Source: Chloroflexota bacterium
GTDB taxonomy: Bacteria > Chloroflexota > Limnocylindria > Limnocylindrales > CSP1-4
Direction: 5' to 3'
Assembly (NCBI GenBank): GCA_013695255.1
Contig: JACDAV010000015.1
Coordinates: forward strand, 1 to 7,070
DNA: 7,070 nt
Both the position numbers and the translations under genes were made by a program. The notes beneath the pieces are model-generated. The model was given only the letters and a program-made list of their open reading frames with translations, did no database searches and was not told the DNA's origin. How positions within the stretch are numbered: position 1 is the stretch's first letter; every line of letters begins with the position of its first letter. Of the stretch, positions 1-6,430 are shown piece after piece.

Positions 1-521
1 TGACCGAACGGCCACGTGTACACCGCCCCGAGTGCCTCGAGGATGCCGGCGCCGCCATCGGTCGTCGCGCTTCCGCCGATCCCGATCGTGATCTGGCGGA
101 CGCCGGCGTCCAGCACGGCGCGAAGGACCTCGCCCGTCCCGTACGTGGTCGAGGACAGGGGCGCTCGTGCCGCGATGGGGACCCTCGACAGGCCGGATGC
201 CTCCGCGAGCTCGACGAACGCGCGTGTCCCGTCCTGCGACTGCAACCAGGACGCATGGATCTGAACTCCGACCGGGTTCGTGGCACGGACCGACCTGCGG
301 ACCCAGCCGCCGGCCGCCTCGATGGCCACGAGCGTGCCCTCGCCGCCGTCGGCAAGCGGCGCCAGCAGGATCTCGTCGTCCGGTCGGGCTCGAAGCCAGC
401 CGTCAGCGAGCGCGCGGGCCACCTCGACCGAGGTCAGCGAGCCCTTGAACGAGTCTGGCGCGATCAGGACGGTGAGCGGGTCCCGCCGCCGGTGCGGGTG
501 GCTCGCGTCACGCCGCGTCAT
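1..521 (-). CDS. glxK: Glycerate kinase, GarK/GlxK family (partial; C-terminal part off the left edge)
   Basis: This enzyme phosphorylates D-glycerate with ATP in the cytoplasm; members of this family usually give 2-phosphoglycerate. The first 173 residues are visible. They carry the family's N-terminal signature IAPDSFKGSL (residues 20-29), DGGEGT (58-63), the ELAEASGL segment (104-111), a TTYGTGE motif (125-131) and the glycine-rich GIGGSATTDGGAG (147-159). Full-length members have about 370-390 residues, so roughly half is missing. The ATG at 521 is the only reasonable start: an in-frame TGA lies about 30 nt upstream. It gives an unusual Arg/His-rich extension of about 16 residues before the usual first beta strand. 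There is no clear Shine-Dalgarno. A 311-bp gap separates it from the USP-GpgS gene on the same strand, so a separate promoter is likely. The glycosylglycerate genes nearby suggest, by inference, a role in recycling glycerate from such solutes rather than only in glyoxylate metabolism. Confidence 0.93.
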   Translation of the reverse strand, partial: MTRRDASHPHRRRDPLTVLIAPDSFKGSLTSVEVARALADGWLRARPDDEILLAPLADGGEGTLVAIEAAGGWVRRSVRATNPVGVQIHASWLQSQDGTRAFVELAEASGLSRVPIAARAPLSSTTYGTGEVLRAVLDAGVRQITIGIGGSATTDGGAGILEALGAVYTWPFG

Positions 522-612
522 CGGCGGACCGGTTCGAGTTGAGCCCGTTTCGCATCACAACGCTGTCCATGACGGCTGCCGTAGTGGTGGCAGCGTTATT
601 CGTGGGGCTTCG

Positions 613-628
613 AGCGCCACTTGGCGCT
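613..628. repeat. 16-bp perfect palindrome AGCGCCA-CT-TGGCGCT
   Basis: Arms AGCGCCA (613-619) and TGGCGCT (622-628) are exact reverse complements around a 2-nt centre. In RNA this would give a 6-bp stem with a 4-nt ACTT loop. Neither strand has a T tract after it, so it is not a typical terminator. It lies 92 bp upstream of the glycerate kinase start, so an operator is possible. Confidence 0.4.
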
Positions 629-714
629 GGATCTGCGCGCCTGACCTTATGGATATGCGGCCGGTCGCATACTGGCGGGTTGGCCAGGCAGGTCGGCGAC
701 GCGTGATGGCCCGT

Positions 715-743
715 TAGTGCCAGAAATAGCACTGGCAGCACTA
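715..743. repeat. Nested inverted and direct repeats (possible operator or hairpin)
   Basis: TGCCAG (718-723) and CTGGCA (732-737) are exact inverted repeats with an 8-nt spacer. TAGTGC (715-720) and GCACTA (738-743) are a second exact pair nested around them. AGCACT also occurs twice in direct orientation (728-733 and 737-742). On the minus strand this could fold into a 9-bp stem with a 3-nt bulge. No T tract follows. It sits about 195 bp upstream of glycerate kinase and 90 bp past the stop of the USP-GpgS gene, so it could be a binding site for a regulator or a 3' end hairpin. Confidence 0.4.
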
Positions 744-832
744 TGGACGTGATCAAGCCGCGGTGTGCCGATACCGGCCCGACCGCAGCGCGTGGGTTCG
801 CTGGCGTCGCTCAGGGCCGTGGCGCCCGCCGC

Positions 833-2776
833 TCACCGGGGCGCCGGCTCCGGCCGCGCCTCCACGCCCGCGGCGCTCCGCTTCTCGAGATACTCCGGGA
901 TCCGGATCATCGGCGGCCGTTCCTGGTCGGCCAGCTCGATGACCTCGAGCGACAACCGGCCGCGCCCGGAGCGTGGCAGCTTCATCGTCGATCCCATCTC
1001 CGCGAACAGACGGGCCCGCCGCCGCTCCTCCAGCCGCTTCATGACCGCCTGCAGGATCACGAACGACATGCGCGACAGCCCCTCGAGCTCCTGGTTGCGA
1101 TGCACCCGCCGCTCGAGGTCGACCTGGCCGAGCCCCTCGATCCCCAGTCGCTCGGTGGCGTCGATCAGGTGCCCGATCTCGACCGCGTAGCCGGTGAAGA
1201 ACGGGATCGACTCGAGGAGCGCCCGGCGGCCGGCGTACTCGCCGGACAGCGGCTGGATGAGCCCGGACAGCTCGGGGAAGAAGAGGTTGATGAGCGGACG
1301 GGCGACGAGCTCCGTGACTCGGCCGCCGCCGCCCTCCTTGAGGACGCCAGCCTCGACGATCGGGCGCTGGTAGTAGCCCTTGACGTACTGCAGGCGCGGC
1401 TCGTGGAGGAGTGGCCCCAGGGTCCCGTAGACCATCCGCGAGTGCCAGTTTCGGACGTCCGTGTCTGCCCACACGATCAGGTCGCCGGACGCCTCGTACA
1501 GCGACTTCCAAAGCGCCTCGCCCTTGCCGCGGAACGAGCCGTAGCGGGTGAGCACGTCCGGGTGCTGGACGACCCGCGCGCCCTCCGCCTCGGCGATCTC
1601 GCGCGTCCGATCCGTCGACGCCGAGTCGATGACCAGCACCTCGTCGAGGAGCGGGACCCGGCCGACCATCTCCCGGACCGCGCGGCGCACGATCGGGCCG
1701 ATCGTCTCCTCCTCGTTGAGCGTGGGCAGCACGAGGCTCACCGACAGGCCCTGCTTCTCCTTGAGCTGGACCAGTCGCCGCAGATCGGCGAACTCGCCGT
1801 GGTGGAAGTTCGACTCGCCGAACCAGCGCTCCACCCGGGCCGGCACGGCGCGGGCCTCGTCGGCCGCGCGGTCCGCGGCGACGAGCGTCTCCGCGCGCTG
1901 GGCCAGCTGCTCGAAGGTCTGGCGGCCGATCGTCTCGCGCGTCTTGACGACGACGACCGTGGGCTTCGCCCGGGCGGCGACGGCCTCCGGCATGGCGCCG
2001 AACAGATAGGTCTCGCCGTTCGCGCCGGCCGGCGTGGCGGACGCGCCCATGACGACCAGATCCGCCCGCTCCGCCTCCTTGAGAATCGCGTTCCGGACGT
2101 TGGCGGTCTCGCGAAGGAGCGGCTCCACCTTCGAGCGAACGTGCTGCCGCACGAAGGCGGTCAACGCGTGCTCGGCCTGCGCCCGGACGGCCAGGGTGAT
2201 GCCCGGGGGAACGAGGTGGAGGACCGCCACGGTGGCGTCGTGGCGCCGGGCGATGGCATCGGCGAACCGGATCGCCAGCTCCGCGTGCGGGCCGCCCCGG
2301 ACGGGGACCAGGATCCGCTTGATCTCGCCGCCGCCGCGCTGCTTGACGACGGCGATGTCGCAGGGCGACTCGCGGACGACCTCGTCGATCGTGGGCGAGA
2401 AGACGGTCGGCGTCTGGCCGTCGCGCCCGCCGGGTGCCTTGCCGCCCCAGCCGAAGATGATCAGGTCCGCCTCCTGCTCGGCTGCCGCCTCGACGATCCC
2501 CTCGGCGGCGTGCCGGCCGATGCGCACGATCGGGTGGATCGTCGTGCCCTCGGGTGCGAAGTCCAGCACCCGCTGGAGGAGCCGCCGGGCGTGGCGGGCC
2601 CGGGTCGCGCCCTCGGACAGCGGCATCCCCTCCGGCACCTCCACGATCCCGAGCGCCGTCAGCTGCCCGGAGCGCTTCTCGAGCAGGTCAGAGCCGATGC
2701 GGATGAGCTCCTCGGCGGTCAGCGGGTTGGCGACGGGGATGAGGATCCGGGCCGGCAGCGGCGTCCGTGAGCTCAC
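833..2776 (-). CDS. gpgS: Glucosyl-3-phosphoglycerate synthase (GT81) with two N-terminal universal stress protein domains
   Basis: The 647-residue protein has three parts. Two USP (UspA-like) domains span about residues 9-146 and 151-279; a helical, Ala/Arg-rich linker covers 280-313; a GpgS-type GT-A glycosyltransferase covers about 314-630. GpgS transfers glucose from an NDP-glucose to 3-phosphoglycerate, the first step to glucosylglycerate and, in mycobacteria, to methylglucose lipopolysaccharide. The GpgS motifs are clear: LPTLNEEETIG (350-360), DSASTD (384-389), GKGEALWKSL (417-426), the metal-binding D438-T-D440, GGGGRVTELVARPL (482-495), QPLSGEYA (508-515), GYAVEIG (529-535) and H559 in VHRNQ, equivalent to the conserved metal/active-site histidine of mycobacterial GpgS. 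The GT part therefore looks active. In the second USP domain the usual GxxG-x9-GS/T nucleotide loop is recognisable but altered (LFGAMPEAV, 258-266). The GTG start at 2776 overlaps the upstream stop as GTGA and is preceded by GAGG (complement of 2783-2786) at 6 nt, indicating translational coupling. The frame stays open to 3778, but the residues before the GTG are shadow sequence. Confidence 0.9.
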   Translation of the reverse strand: MSSRTPLPARILIPVANPLTAEELIRIGSDLLEKRSGQLTALGIVEVPEGMPLSEGATRARHARRLLQRVLDFAPEGTTIHPIVRIGRHAAEGIVEAAAEQEADLIIFGWGGKAPGGRDGQTPTVFSPTIDEVVRESPCDIAVVKQRGGGEIKRILVPVRGGPHAELAIRFADAIARRHDATVAVLHLVPPGITLAVRAQAEHALTAFVRQHVRSKVEPLLRETANVRNAILKEAERADLVVMGASATPAGANGETYLFGAMPEAVAARAKPTVVVVKTRETIGRQTFEQLAQRAETLVAADRAADEARAVPARVERWFGESNFHHGEFADLRRLVQLKEKQGLSVSLVLPTLNEEETIGPIVRRAVREMVGRVPLLDEVLVIDSASTDRTREIAEAEGARVVQHPDVLTRYGSFRGKGEALWKSLYEASGDLIVWADTDVRNWHSRMVYGTLGPLLHEPRLQYVKGYYQRPIVEAGVLKEGGGGRVTELVARPLINLFFPELSGLIQPLSGEYAGRRALLESIPFFTGYAVEIGHLIDATERLGIEGLGQVDLERRVHRNQELEGLSRMSFVILQAVMKRLEERRRARLFAEMGSTMKLPRSGRGRLSLEVIELADQERPPMIRIPEYLEKRSAAGVEARPEPAPR

Positions 2777-4200
2777 GCCGGTCCTCGCCTCGCGCCGGCA
2801 GGCGTTGCCGCGTCCGGGTCTGCCCGGCCGGCGCCGGTCGCCTCCCAGCGCTCGATCAGGTACGGCTTGAGGAGCTCGAACTCGCGCGCCTGGCGCTCGA
2901 CCCGCTCCTCCGCCTGGTCCGTGGTGAGGTGCCGGTTCTCGATGACGAAGCTGCCGACCCGGCCGAAGTAGACGGGGACCAGCGAGGCGACCATCGCCTC
3001 GACGGCCTCGGGCTGGTCGCGCGCGGTCACGATCAGGTCGTAGATCAGGCGCGCCCACAGGTCGTCCGGGAAGTGGAAGGCCGCCAGCGCGTCCGCCATC
3101 TCGACGGTCGTCGCCTTGGTCGACGTGGCGTCGCCGCTGATCCCCAGCCGTGCCGCGGCGGCATCGGCCAGCTTGCCGGCCTCGCGCGCCAGCACCAGCA
3201 GCATCTCGACATTGGCCGGCGCGAACATCGTTCGCCAGCGATCGGCCAGGCTGAGCGAGCCCTGGTGGAACTCGGTCAGGAGCCGGAGCGTGTTCACCTC
3301 CAGCGGGGGCGGGTCGATGATCCGCTCGAACCCGTAGGCCGGGACGTCGTGGCTGCCGTGGATCGGCAGCCAGTGCTCGGCGTGGAGGACGCTCAGCCGC
3401 AGGATCGTGCCGACGACCTGGCGGAACATGGGACCCAGGTCGGCACCCGGATCCTTCGGGTCGTGCACCTTGGCGCCAAGCCGCGCTTGGCAGACGGCGA
3501 AGCCGCCGGTCATGGCCGACGTGGTCATCCAGATGTCGATCCCGAACTTGGAGACGTCGTCCGTCCAGTCCCCCCGGGTCAGGTAGTGCCGCACGAGGTC
3601 GCCGCTGACCCCGAAGTCGCCGCCGATCGGCTGGCGGATGCGGTGCCCGTACAGGCTCCGGGTGAGCGGGTAGGTGACGGTGTTGGTGATCGTGCCGTCG
3701 TACTTGTAGCGCGCGTAGAGGGGGGCGACGAAGTCGTAGCCGCCCTTCAGGATCGGCCCCGCGAGGAGCTCGATCCACTCGGGGACGATCGAGCGAAGGT
3801 CCGAGTCGACGACGACCAGCGCCTGCACCTCGAGCGCGGCCGCCATCTCGAAGATCATGCGCAGCGCGGCGCCCTTGCCGCCGGTGCCGTCGATCTCGGG
3901 ATAGGTCAGCGAGACGCGGTCGAGCCTGTTGGTGGGGCGGACGAGGAGGATCTGCTCGATGTAGTCCGGGGGCTCCGTCTCGACCACGACGCGCTGCGTC
4001 CCGTCCGGCGAGCCGGCGTCCGAGTTGACGACGACGGGCTTGAGATCCGGGAAGTACTGGACGAGGCCGGCCTGGGCGGCGCGCACCACGTAGCCGATCG
4101 TCGCAGCGTTCTTGAAGCTGGGGATGCCGACCATGATGTCGGCCCGCCCGAGCCTGGCGATCTCGTCGCGGACGGCCGGCGTGAGGGCGGTCGCTGGCAC
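2773..4200 (-). CDS. GT-A glycosyltransferase resembling mannosylglycerate synthase (GT78-like / GT2-like)
   Basis: This 475-residue protein is probably cytosolic. No signal peptide or membrane segment is seen. The GT-A core starts at IMVGIPSFKNAATI (22-35), followed by VNSDAGSPDGT (58-68), GTGGKGAAL (105-113) and the metal-binding D132-S-D134. A stretch then matches, from memory, the layout of Rhodothermus mannosylglycerate synthase: a P-EWI helix after the DxD, YDFVAPLYAR (155-164), RQPIGGDFGVSG (189-200), FGIDIWMTTSAMTGGF (219-234) and a histidine in AKVHDPKD (243-250) at the place of the third metal ligand. The C-terminal 200 residues are helical. The donor and acceptor cannot be read from the sequence. 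Glycerate or glucosylglycerate is an attractive acceptor because the next gene is gpgS. The GTG start at 4200 has no Shine-Dalgarno but has TACGGT 6 nt upstream. The stop overlaps the next start by 4 nt. Alternative: a GT2 enzyme with an unrelated acceptor. Confidence 0.85.
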   Translation of the reverse strand: MPATALTPAVRDEIARLGRADIMVGIPSFKNAATIGYVVRAAQAGLVQYFPDLKPVVVNSDAGSPDGTQRVVVETEPPDYIEQILLVRPTNRLDRVSLTYPEIDGTGGKGAALRMIFEMAAALEVQALVVVDSDLRSIVPEWIELLAGPILKGGYDFVAPLYARYKYDGTITNTVTYPLTRSLYGHRIRQPIGGDFGVSGDLVRHYLTRGDWTDDVSKFGIDIWMTTSAMTGGFAVCQARLGAKVHDPKDPGADLGPMFRQVVGTILRLSVLHAEHWLPIHGSHDVPAYGFERIIDPPPLEVNTLRLLTEFHQGSLSLADRWRTMFAPANVEMLLVLAREAGKLADAAAARLGISGDATSTKATTVEMADALAAFHFPDDLWARLIYDLIVTARDQPEAVEAMVASLVPVYFGRVGSFVIENRHLTTDQAEERVERQAREFELLKPYLIERWEATGAGRADPDAATPAGARRGPA

Positions 4201-4272
4201 CGGGTCACCGTACCACCGACGGTCGGGACGCCGCAGGAGGACCGCCGGTCGCGCCGCGGCCCCGGGACGCCG
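4201..4272. other. Short intergenic gap with a 10-bp direct repeat
   Basis: This 72-bp gap separates the ligase-like gene from the glycosyltransferase gene. CGGGACGCCG occurs at 4224-4233 and again at 4263-4272, a 39-bp period, the second copy directly abutting the ligase-like stop codon. A small inverted repeat GACC-GCC-GGTC lies between them (4240-4250). Such short GC-rich repeats can arise by chance at this base composition. Confidence 0.3.
4207..4212 (-). promoter_or_regulatory. Candidate -10 element TACGGT for a leaderless transcript
   Basis: TACGGT on the minus strand fits the TANNNT -10 consensus and ends 6 nt before the GTG at 4200, so transcription would start at or next to the start codon. 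No good -35 hexamer is visible. The same arrangement occurs before two other genes in the window. Confidence 0.45.
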
Positions 4273-4962
4273 TCAGCCGCGTGGGATCGTCGCCTTCGCC
4301 CAGCCGTCGTTGCGCTGGCCGGGGCGATAGCGCCCGTTCGCGTCCTTGTAGGCGAGCGACCGGAAGCCGAGGTTTCGCCACGTGGGGAGCCATGGATTGA
4401 CCGGCACGCGCACGTGGATGCCCACCCGGACCAGCTCGTTCTCGATCAGCACGCTGTCGAGCAGCCGCTTGCGCTCGAGCAGCGGCACGTCAAGGAGCGA
4501 GTCACCGTCGAGGAAGAGCAGGTCCACGGCGACCAGGACGAGCCCCTCCGACGGCGCCGCCTCCAGATCGGCGACGCGATCCTCGAGCGCCTCGATAGCC
4601 TCCGCCCGACGGCCCCGCCCGCCACCGACGAGCATCTGGCGCGCGGCCTGGCCGGGGGTCGGCAGCTCGACCGTGGGCCCGAGATGGACGCCGACCCCCG
4701 AACGAGCCGCCTGCGCCGTGAGGTACGCGTCGAGGACCGCGGACGCAGCGTCCACGGCCGCGGCGAGCGCGTCCGCGATCGGCGGTCGATCGACCGGCCG
4801 TCCGGCGTCGTCGCGCAGCTCCACGGCGCGATCGTCGACGTGCGCGAGGACGCGCGTCCCGATCCACAGCGGCTCGATGACCGGATCGGGGATCTGCTTC
4901 GCGTTGCGGTCGCCGAAGGTCTGCGGGCGCCAGGCCTCGCTCGCCGTCCGCTTATCGATCAT
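4273..4962 (-). CDS. Degenerate ATP-dependent DNA ligase-like protein (probable pseudoenzyme)
   Basis: The protein has 229 residues. Its C-terminal half reads like an ATP-dependent DNA ligase adenylation domain: LVAVDLLFLDGDSLLDVPLLERKRLL (starts at 143; compare the family pattern F-AFDLLYLDG-SLLD-PL-ER), then LAYK (203-206), equivalent to the motif IV lysine region, and YRPGQRNDGWAKA (212-224), matching the YxPGKRSxxWxK motif V. The N-terminal half aligns with motif I at EPLWIGTR (30-37), where active ligases have EPKWDGYR: the lysine that carries AMP is Leu32 and the aspartate is Ile34. The motif III equivalent VLDAYLTA (76-83) lacks the usual glutamate. The protein therefore should not form the ligase-AMP intermediate. 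It lacks an OB-fold domain, so it is shorter than true ligases. The ATG at 4962 has TACGAT 6 nt upstream and no Shine-Dalgarno. It lies 72 bp before the glycosyltransferase gene on the same strand. Its role is unknown; DNA- or nucleotide-binding is possible. Confidence 0.75.
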   Translation of the reverse strand: MIDKRTASEAWRPQTFGDRNAKQIPDPVIEPLWIGTRVLAHVDDRAVELRDDAGRPVDRPPIADALAAAVDAASAVLDAYLTAQAARSGVGVHLGPTVELPTPGQAARQMLVGGGRGRRAEAIEALEDRVADLEAAPSEGLVLVAVDLLFLDGDSLLDVPLLERKRLLDSVLIENELVRVGIHVRVPVNPWLPTWRNLGFRSLAYKDANGRYRPGQRNDGWAKATIPRG

Positions 4963-4968
4963 CGCCGG

Positions 4969-4974
4969 ATCGTA
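4969..4974 (-). promoter_or_regulatory. Candidate -10 element TACGAT for a leaderless transcript
   Basis: TACGAT on the minus strand fits TANNNT and ends 6 nt before the ATG at 4962. No Shine-Dalgarno is seen upstream of that ATG and no convincing -35 box is visible. It shares the 62-bp divergent gap (4963-5024) with the promoter-like hexamer of the transporter gene. Confidence 0.45.
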
Positions 4975-5011
4975 GCGCCGGGGGACGATCCGTGGACTGA
5001 CCCGCGGGACC

Positions 5012-5017
5012 TATCAT
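5012..5017 (+). promoter_or_regulatory. Candidate -10 element TATCAT for a leaderless transcript
   Basis: TATCAT is a near-consensus -10 hexamer ending 7 nt before the GTG at 5025, which places the expected transcription start at the start codon. There is no purine-rich Shine-Dalgarno. A -35 box is not evident. It supports GTG 5025 as the real start of the transporter. Confidence 0.55.
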
Positions 5018-5024
5018 CGAAATC

Positions 5025-6398
5025 GTGGCGACCCCCGAGGCGACCGCGGTCGCGGCTTCCCGCTCGCCGGCCCTGGTCCTGCGGGCGCTGACGCCGTCCG
5101 GCCGGGCGCGGGTGCCCGCCGCCTGGGCGCTGTACGACTTCGCGAACACGATCTTCTCCTTCGCGGTCGTCTCGTTCGCGATCGGGCTGTGGCTGACGGA
5201 CGCCGCCCGGTTCGGCGAGCGCGAGGGCAACTTCTATCTCAGCGTGGCGGTCGCGATCAGCGTCGGGCTGAACGCGATCGTGTCCCCGATCCTCGGCGCG
5301 CTGAGCGACCGTGGCGGTCGGCGGCTGCCGTTCCTCCTCTTTTTCACGGCCCTGTGTGTCGTCCCGACCGCGCTCATCGGCGCCAGCCCGCCCATCGCCG
5401 GCCTGGTGCTGTTCACGATCGCCAACTTCGCTTACCAGGCGGCCCTGATCTATTACGACGCCACGCTCAGGACGGTCAGCCGGCCGGAGACGCGCGGCCG
5501 GCTGTCCGGGATCGGCGTGGCGATCGGGTACTGCGGGACCGTCTTCGTGGCACTCCTGCTGCTCGTTCTCGACGTGCCGCCGCAGGACCGGTTCCTCGTC
5601 GCGGCCGTCCTGTTCGCGGTGTTCGCGATCCCGATCTTCGCGTTCGTGAAGGAGACGGGCACGGCAGCGCGGGTCACCGCGGCCGACGTCGTCGGCTCAT
5701 GGTCGCAGCTCCGGACGGCGATCCGTCACGCCCGCGAGGTCCCGGGCCTCGGGCGCTTCCTCGTCGGTCGGTTCTTCTACTCGGACGCGGTCAACACGAT
5801 CATCGCGGTCATGTCCGTCGTGACCGTCCGGGCCAAGGGCCTCAGCCAGCAGCAGACGCTCCTCGTCCTGCTGCTCCTGACGGTGGTCGCCATCGTGGCC
5901 AGCTTCGGCTGGGGCCGGCTGGTCGATCGTTGGGGGCCGAAGCGCACCCTCATGGCGGTGCTGGCCTCGTGGGGAGTGGGCCTCGTGGTGGGCGCGCTGT
6001 CGCTGGGGGTCCCGGGGCCGGTCGGCATGGCGGCCTTCCTCGCGGCCGGTGCCCTTCTCGGCAGCGGGCTCGGCGGCGTCCAGGTTGCGGACCGGGTGCT
6101 GATGATCCGGCTGTCGCCGCCGGAACGGCTGGGCGAGCTGTTCGGGCTCTACGGGCTCGTCGGCAAGGGCTCGCAGGTGATCGGCTCCGCGCTCTACGGG
6201 CTGACGATCCTGCTTCTGCTCGACGCGCTCGGCGTGGGCGCCTACCAGGTGGCGGTCCTGAGCCTGCTGGTGACGATGGCGATCGGCGCCTGGCTGATCC
6301 GGCCGGTCTCCGACCGCTGGGCGGGCTCGGGGGACCTGCCGGCGCCCGAACCCCCCGAGCGTCTCGCGCCGGCTGCCGCGCCGCTCCAGCCGCGGTAG
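5025..6398 (+). CDS. MFS transporter, UMF1 / Atg22-like family
   Basis: This 457-residue inner-membrane protein has about 12 hydrophobic segments, as expected for a major facilitator. The entry sequence AWALYDFANTIFS (34-46) is the hallmark of the UMF1/Atg22-like group. The MFS loop 2-3 motif appears as GALSDRGGRRLPFL (91-104) and its second-half counterpart as GRLVDRWGPKRTLM (297-310). RFFYSDAVNTI (249-259) marks the start of the second half, also typical of the family. The C-terminal tail from about 430 is Pro/Ala-rich and polar. Eukaryotic Atg22 exports amino acids from the vacuole; bacterial members have no settled substrate, so none is assigned. The gene is divergent from the ligase-like and glycosyltransferase genes and convergent with galE. 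GTG at 5025 is preferred because it sits 7 nt after TATCAT. A link to export or uptake of a solute made by the neighbouring genes is only a guess from position. Confidence 0.9.
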   Translation: MATPEATAVAASRSPALVLRALTPSGRARVPAAWALYDFANTIFSFAVVSFAIGLWLTDAARFGEREGNFYLSVAVAISVGLNAIVSPILGALSDRGGRRLPFLLFFTALCVVPTALIGASPPIAGLVLFTIANFAYQAALIYYDATLRTVSRPETRGRLSGIGVAIGYCGTVFVALLLLVLDVPPQDRFLVAAVLFAVFAIPIFAFVKETGTAARVTAADVVGSWSQLRTAIRHAREVPGLGRFLVGRFFYSDAVNTIIAVMSVVTVRAKGLSQQQTLLVLLLLTVVAIVASFGWGRLVDRWGPKRTLMAVLASWGVGLVVGALSLGVPGPVGMAAFLAAGALLGSGLGGVQVADRVLMIRLSPPERLGELFGLYGLVGKGSQVIGSALYGLTILLLLDALGVGAYQVAVLSLLVTMAIGAWLIRPVSDRWAGSGDLPAPEPPERLAPAAAPLQPR

Positions 6399-6430
6399 GG
6401 ATGGCCGGCGTGGCTCCGGCGGCGGCGACT

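Larger units (their letters stand above)
522..832. other. Intergenic region upstream of glycerate kinase, with repeats
   Basis: This 311-bp stretch lies between the stop of the USP-GpgS gene and the start of glycerate kinase, both on the minus strand. It is visibly richer in A and T than the flanking genes, mainly at about 541-760. It holds a perfect palindrome (613-628) and a cluster of inverted and direct repeats (715-743). I found no hairpin with a T tract that would make a convincing intrinsic terminator just below 833. A minus-strand TTGATC (complement of 751-756) and TAAGGT (complement of 644-649) resemble promoter hexamers, but neither has a well-spaced partner. A small minus-strand ORF at 508-756 has no recognisable protein character and is not called. 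Confidence 0.6.

Noticed and set aside
508..756. Minus-strand 82-codon ORF beginning with a short hydrophobic stretch
   Set aside because: It overlaps the start of glycerate kinase, has no Shine-Dalgarno or domain, and its composition is not gene-like. The brief hydrophobic start alone is not enough.
743..2770. Plus-strand open frame of 675 codons opposite the USP-GpgS gene
   Set aside because: Its translation is a low-complexity mix of Arg, Asp, Leu, Ala and Gly with no domain. It is the antisense shadow of a GC-rich gene whose minus-strand reading shows clear GpgS motifs.
2777..3778. N-terminal extension of the USP-GpgS frame up to an ATG at 3778
   Set aside because: These residues are an out-of-frame reading of the glycosyltransferase gene, Arg/Pro-rich and without domains. 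The GTG at 2776 with its GAGG and stop-start overlap is the better start.
2767..5091. Plus-strand open frame of 774 codons opposite the glycosyltransferase and ligase-like genes
   Set aside because: It spans two unrelated minus-strand genes and the gaps between them, with no recognisable domain; this is typical antisense shadow.
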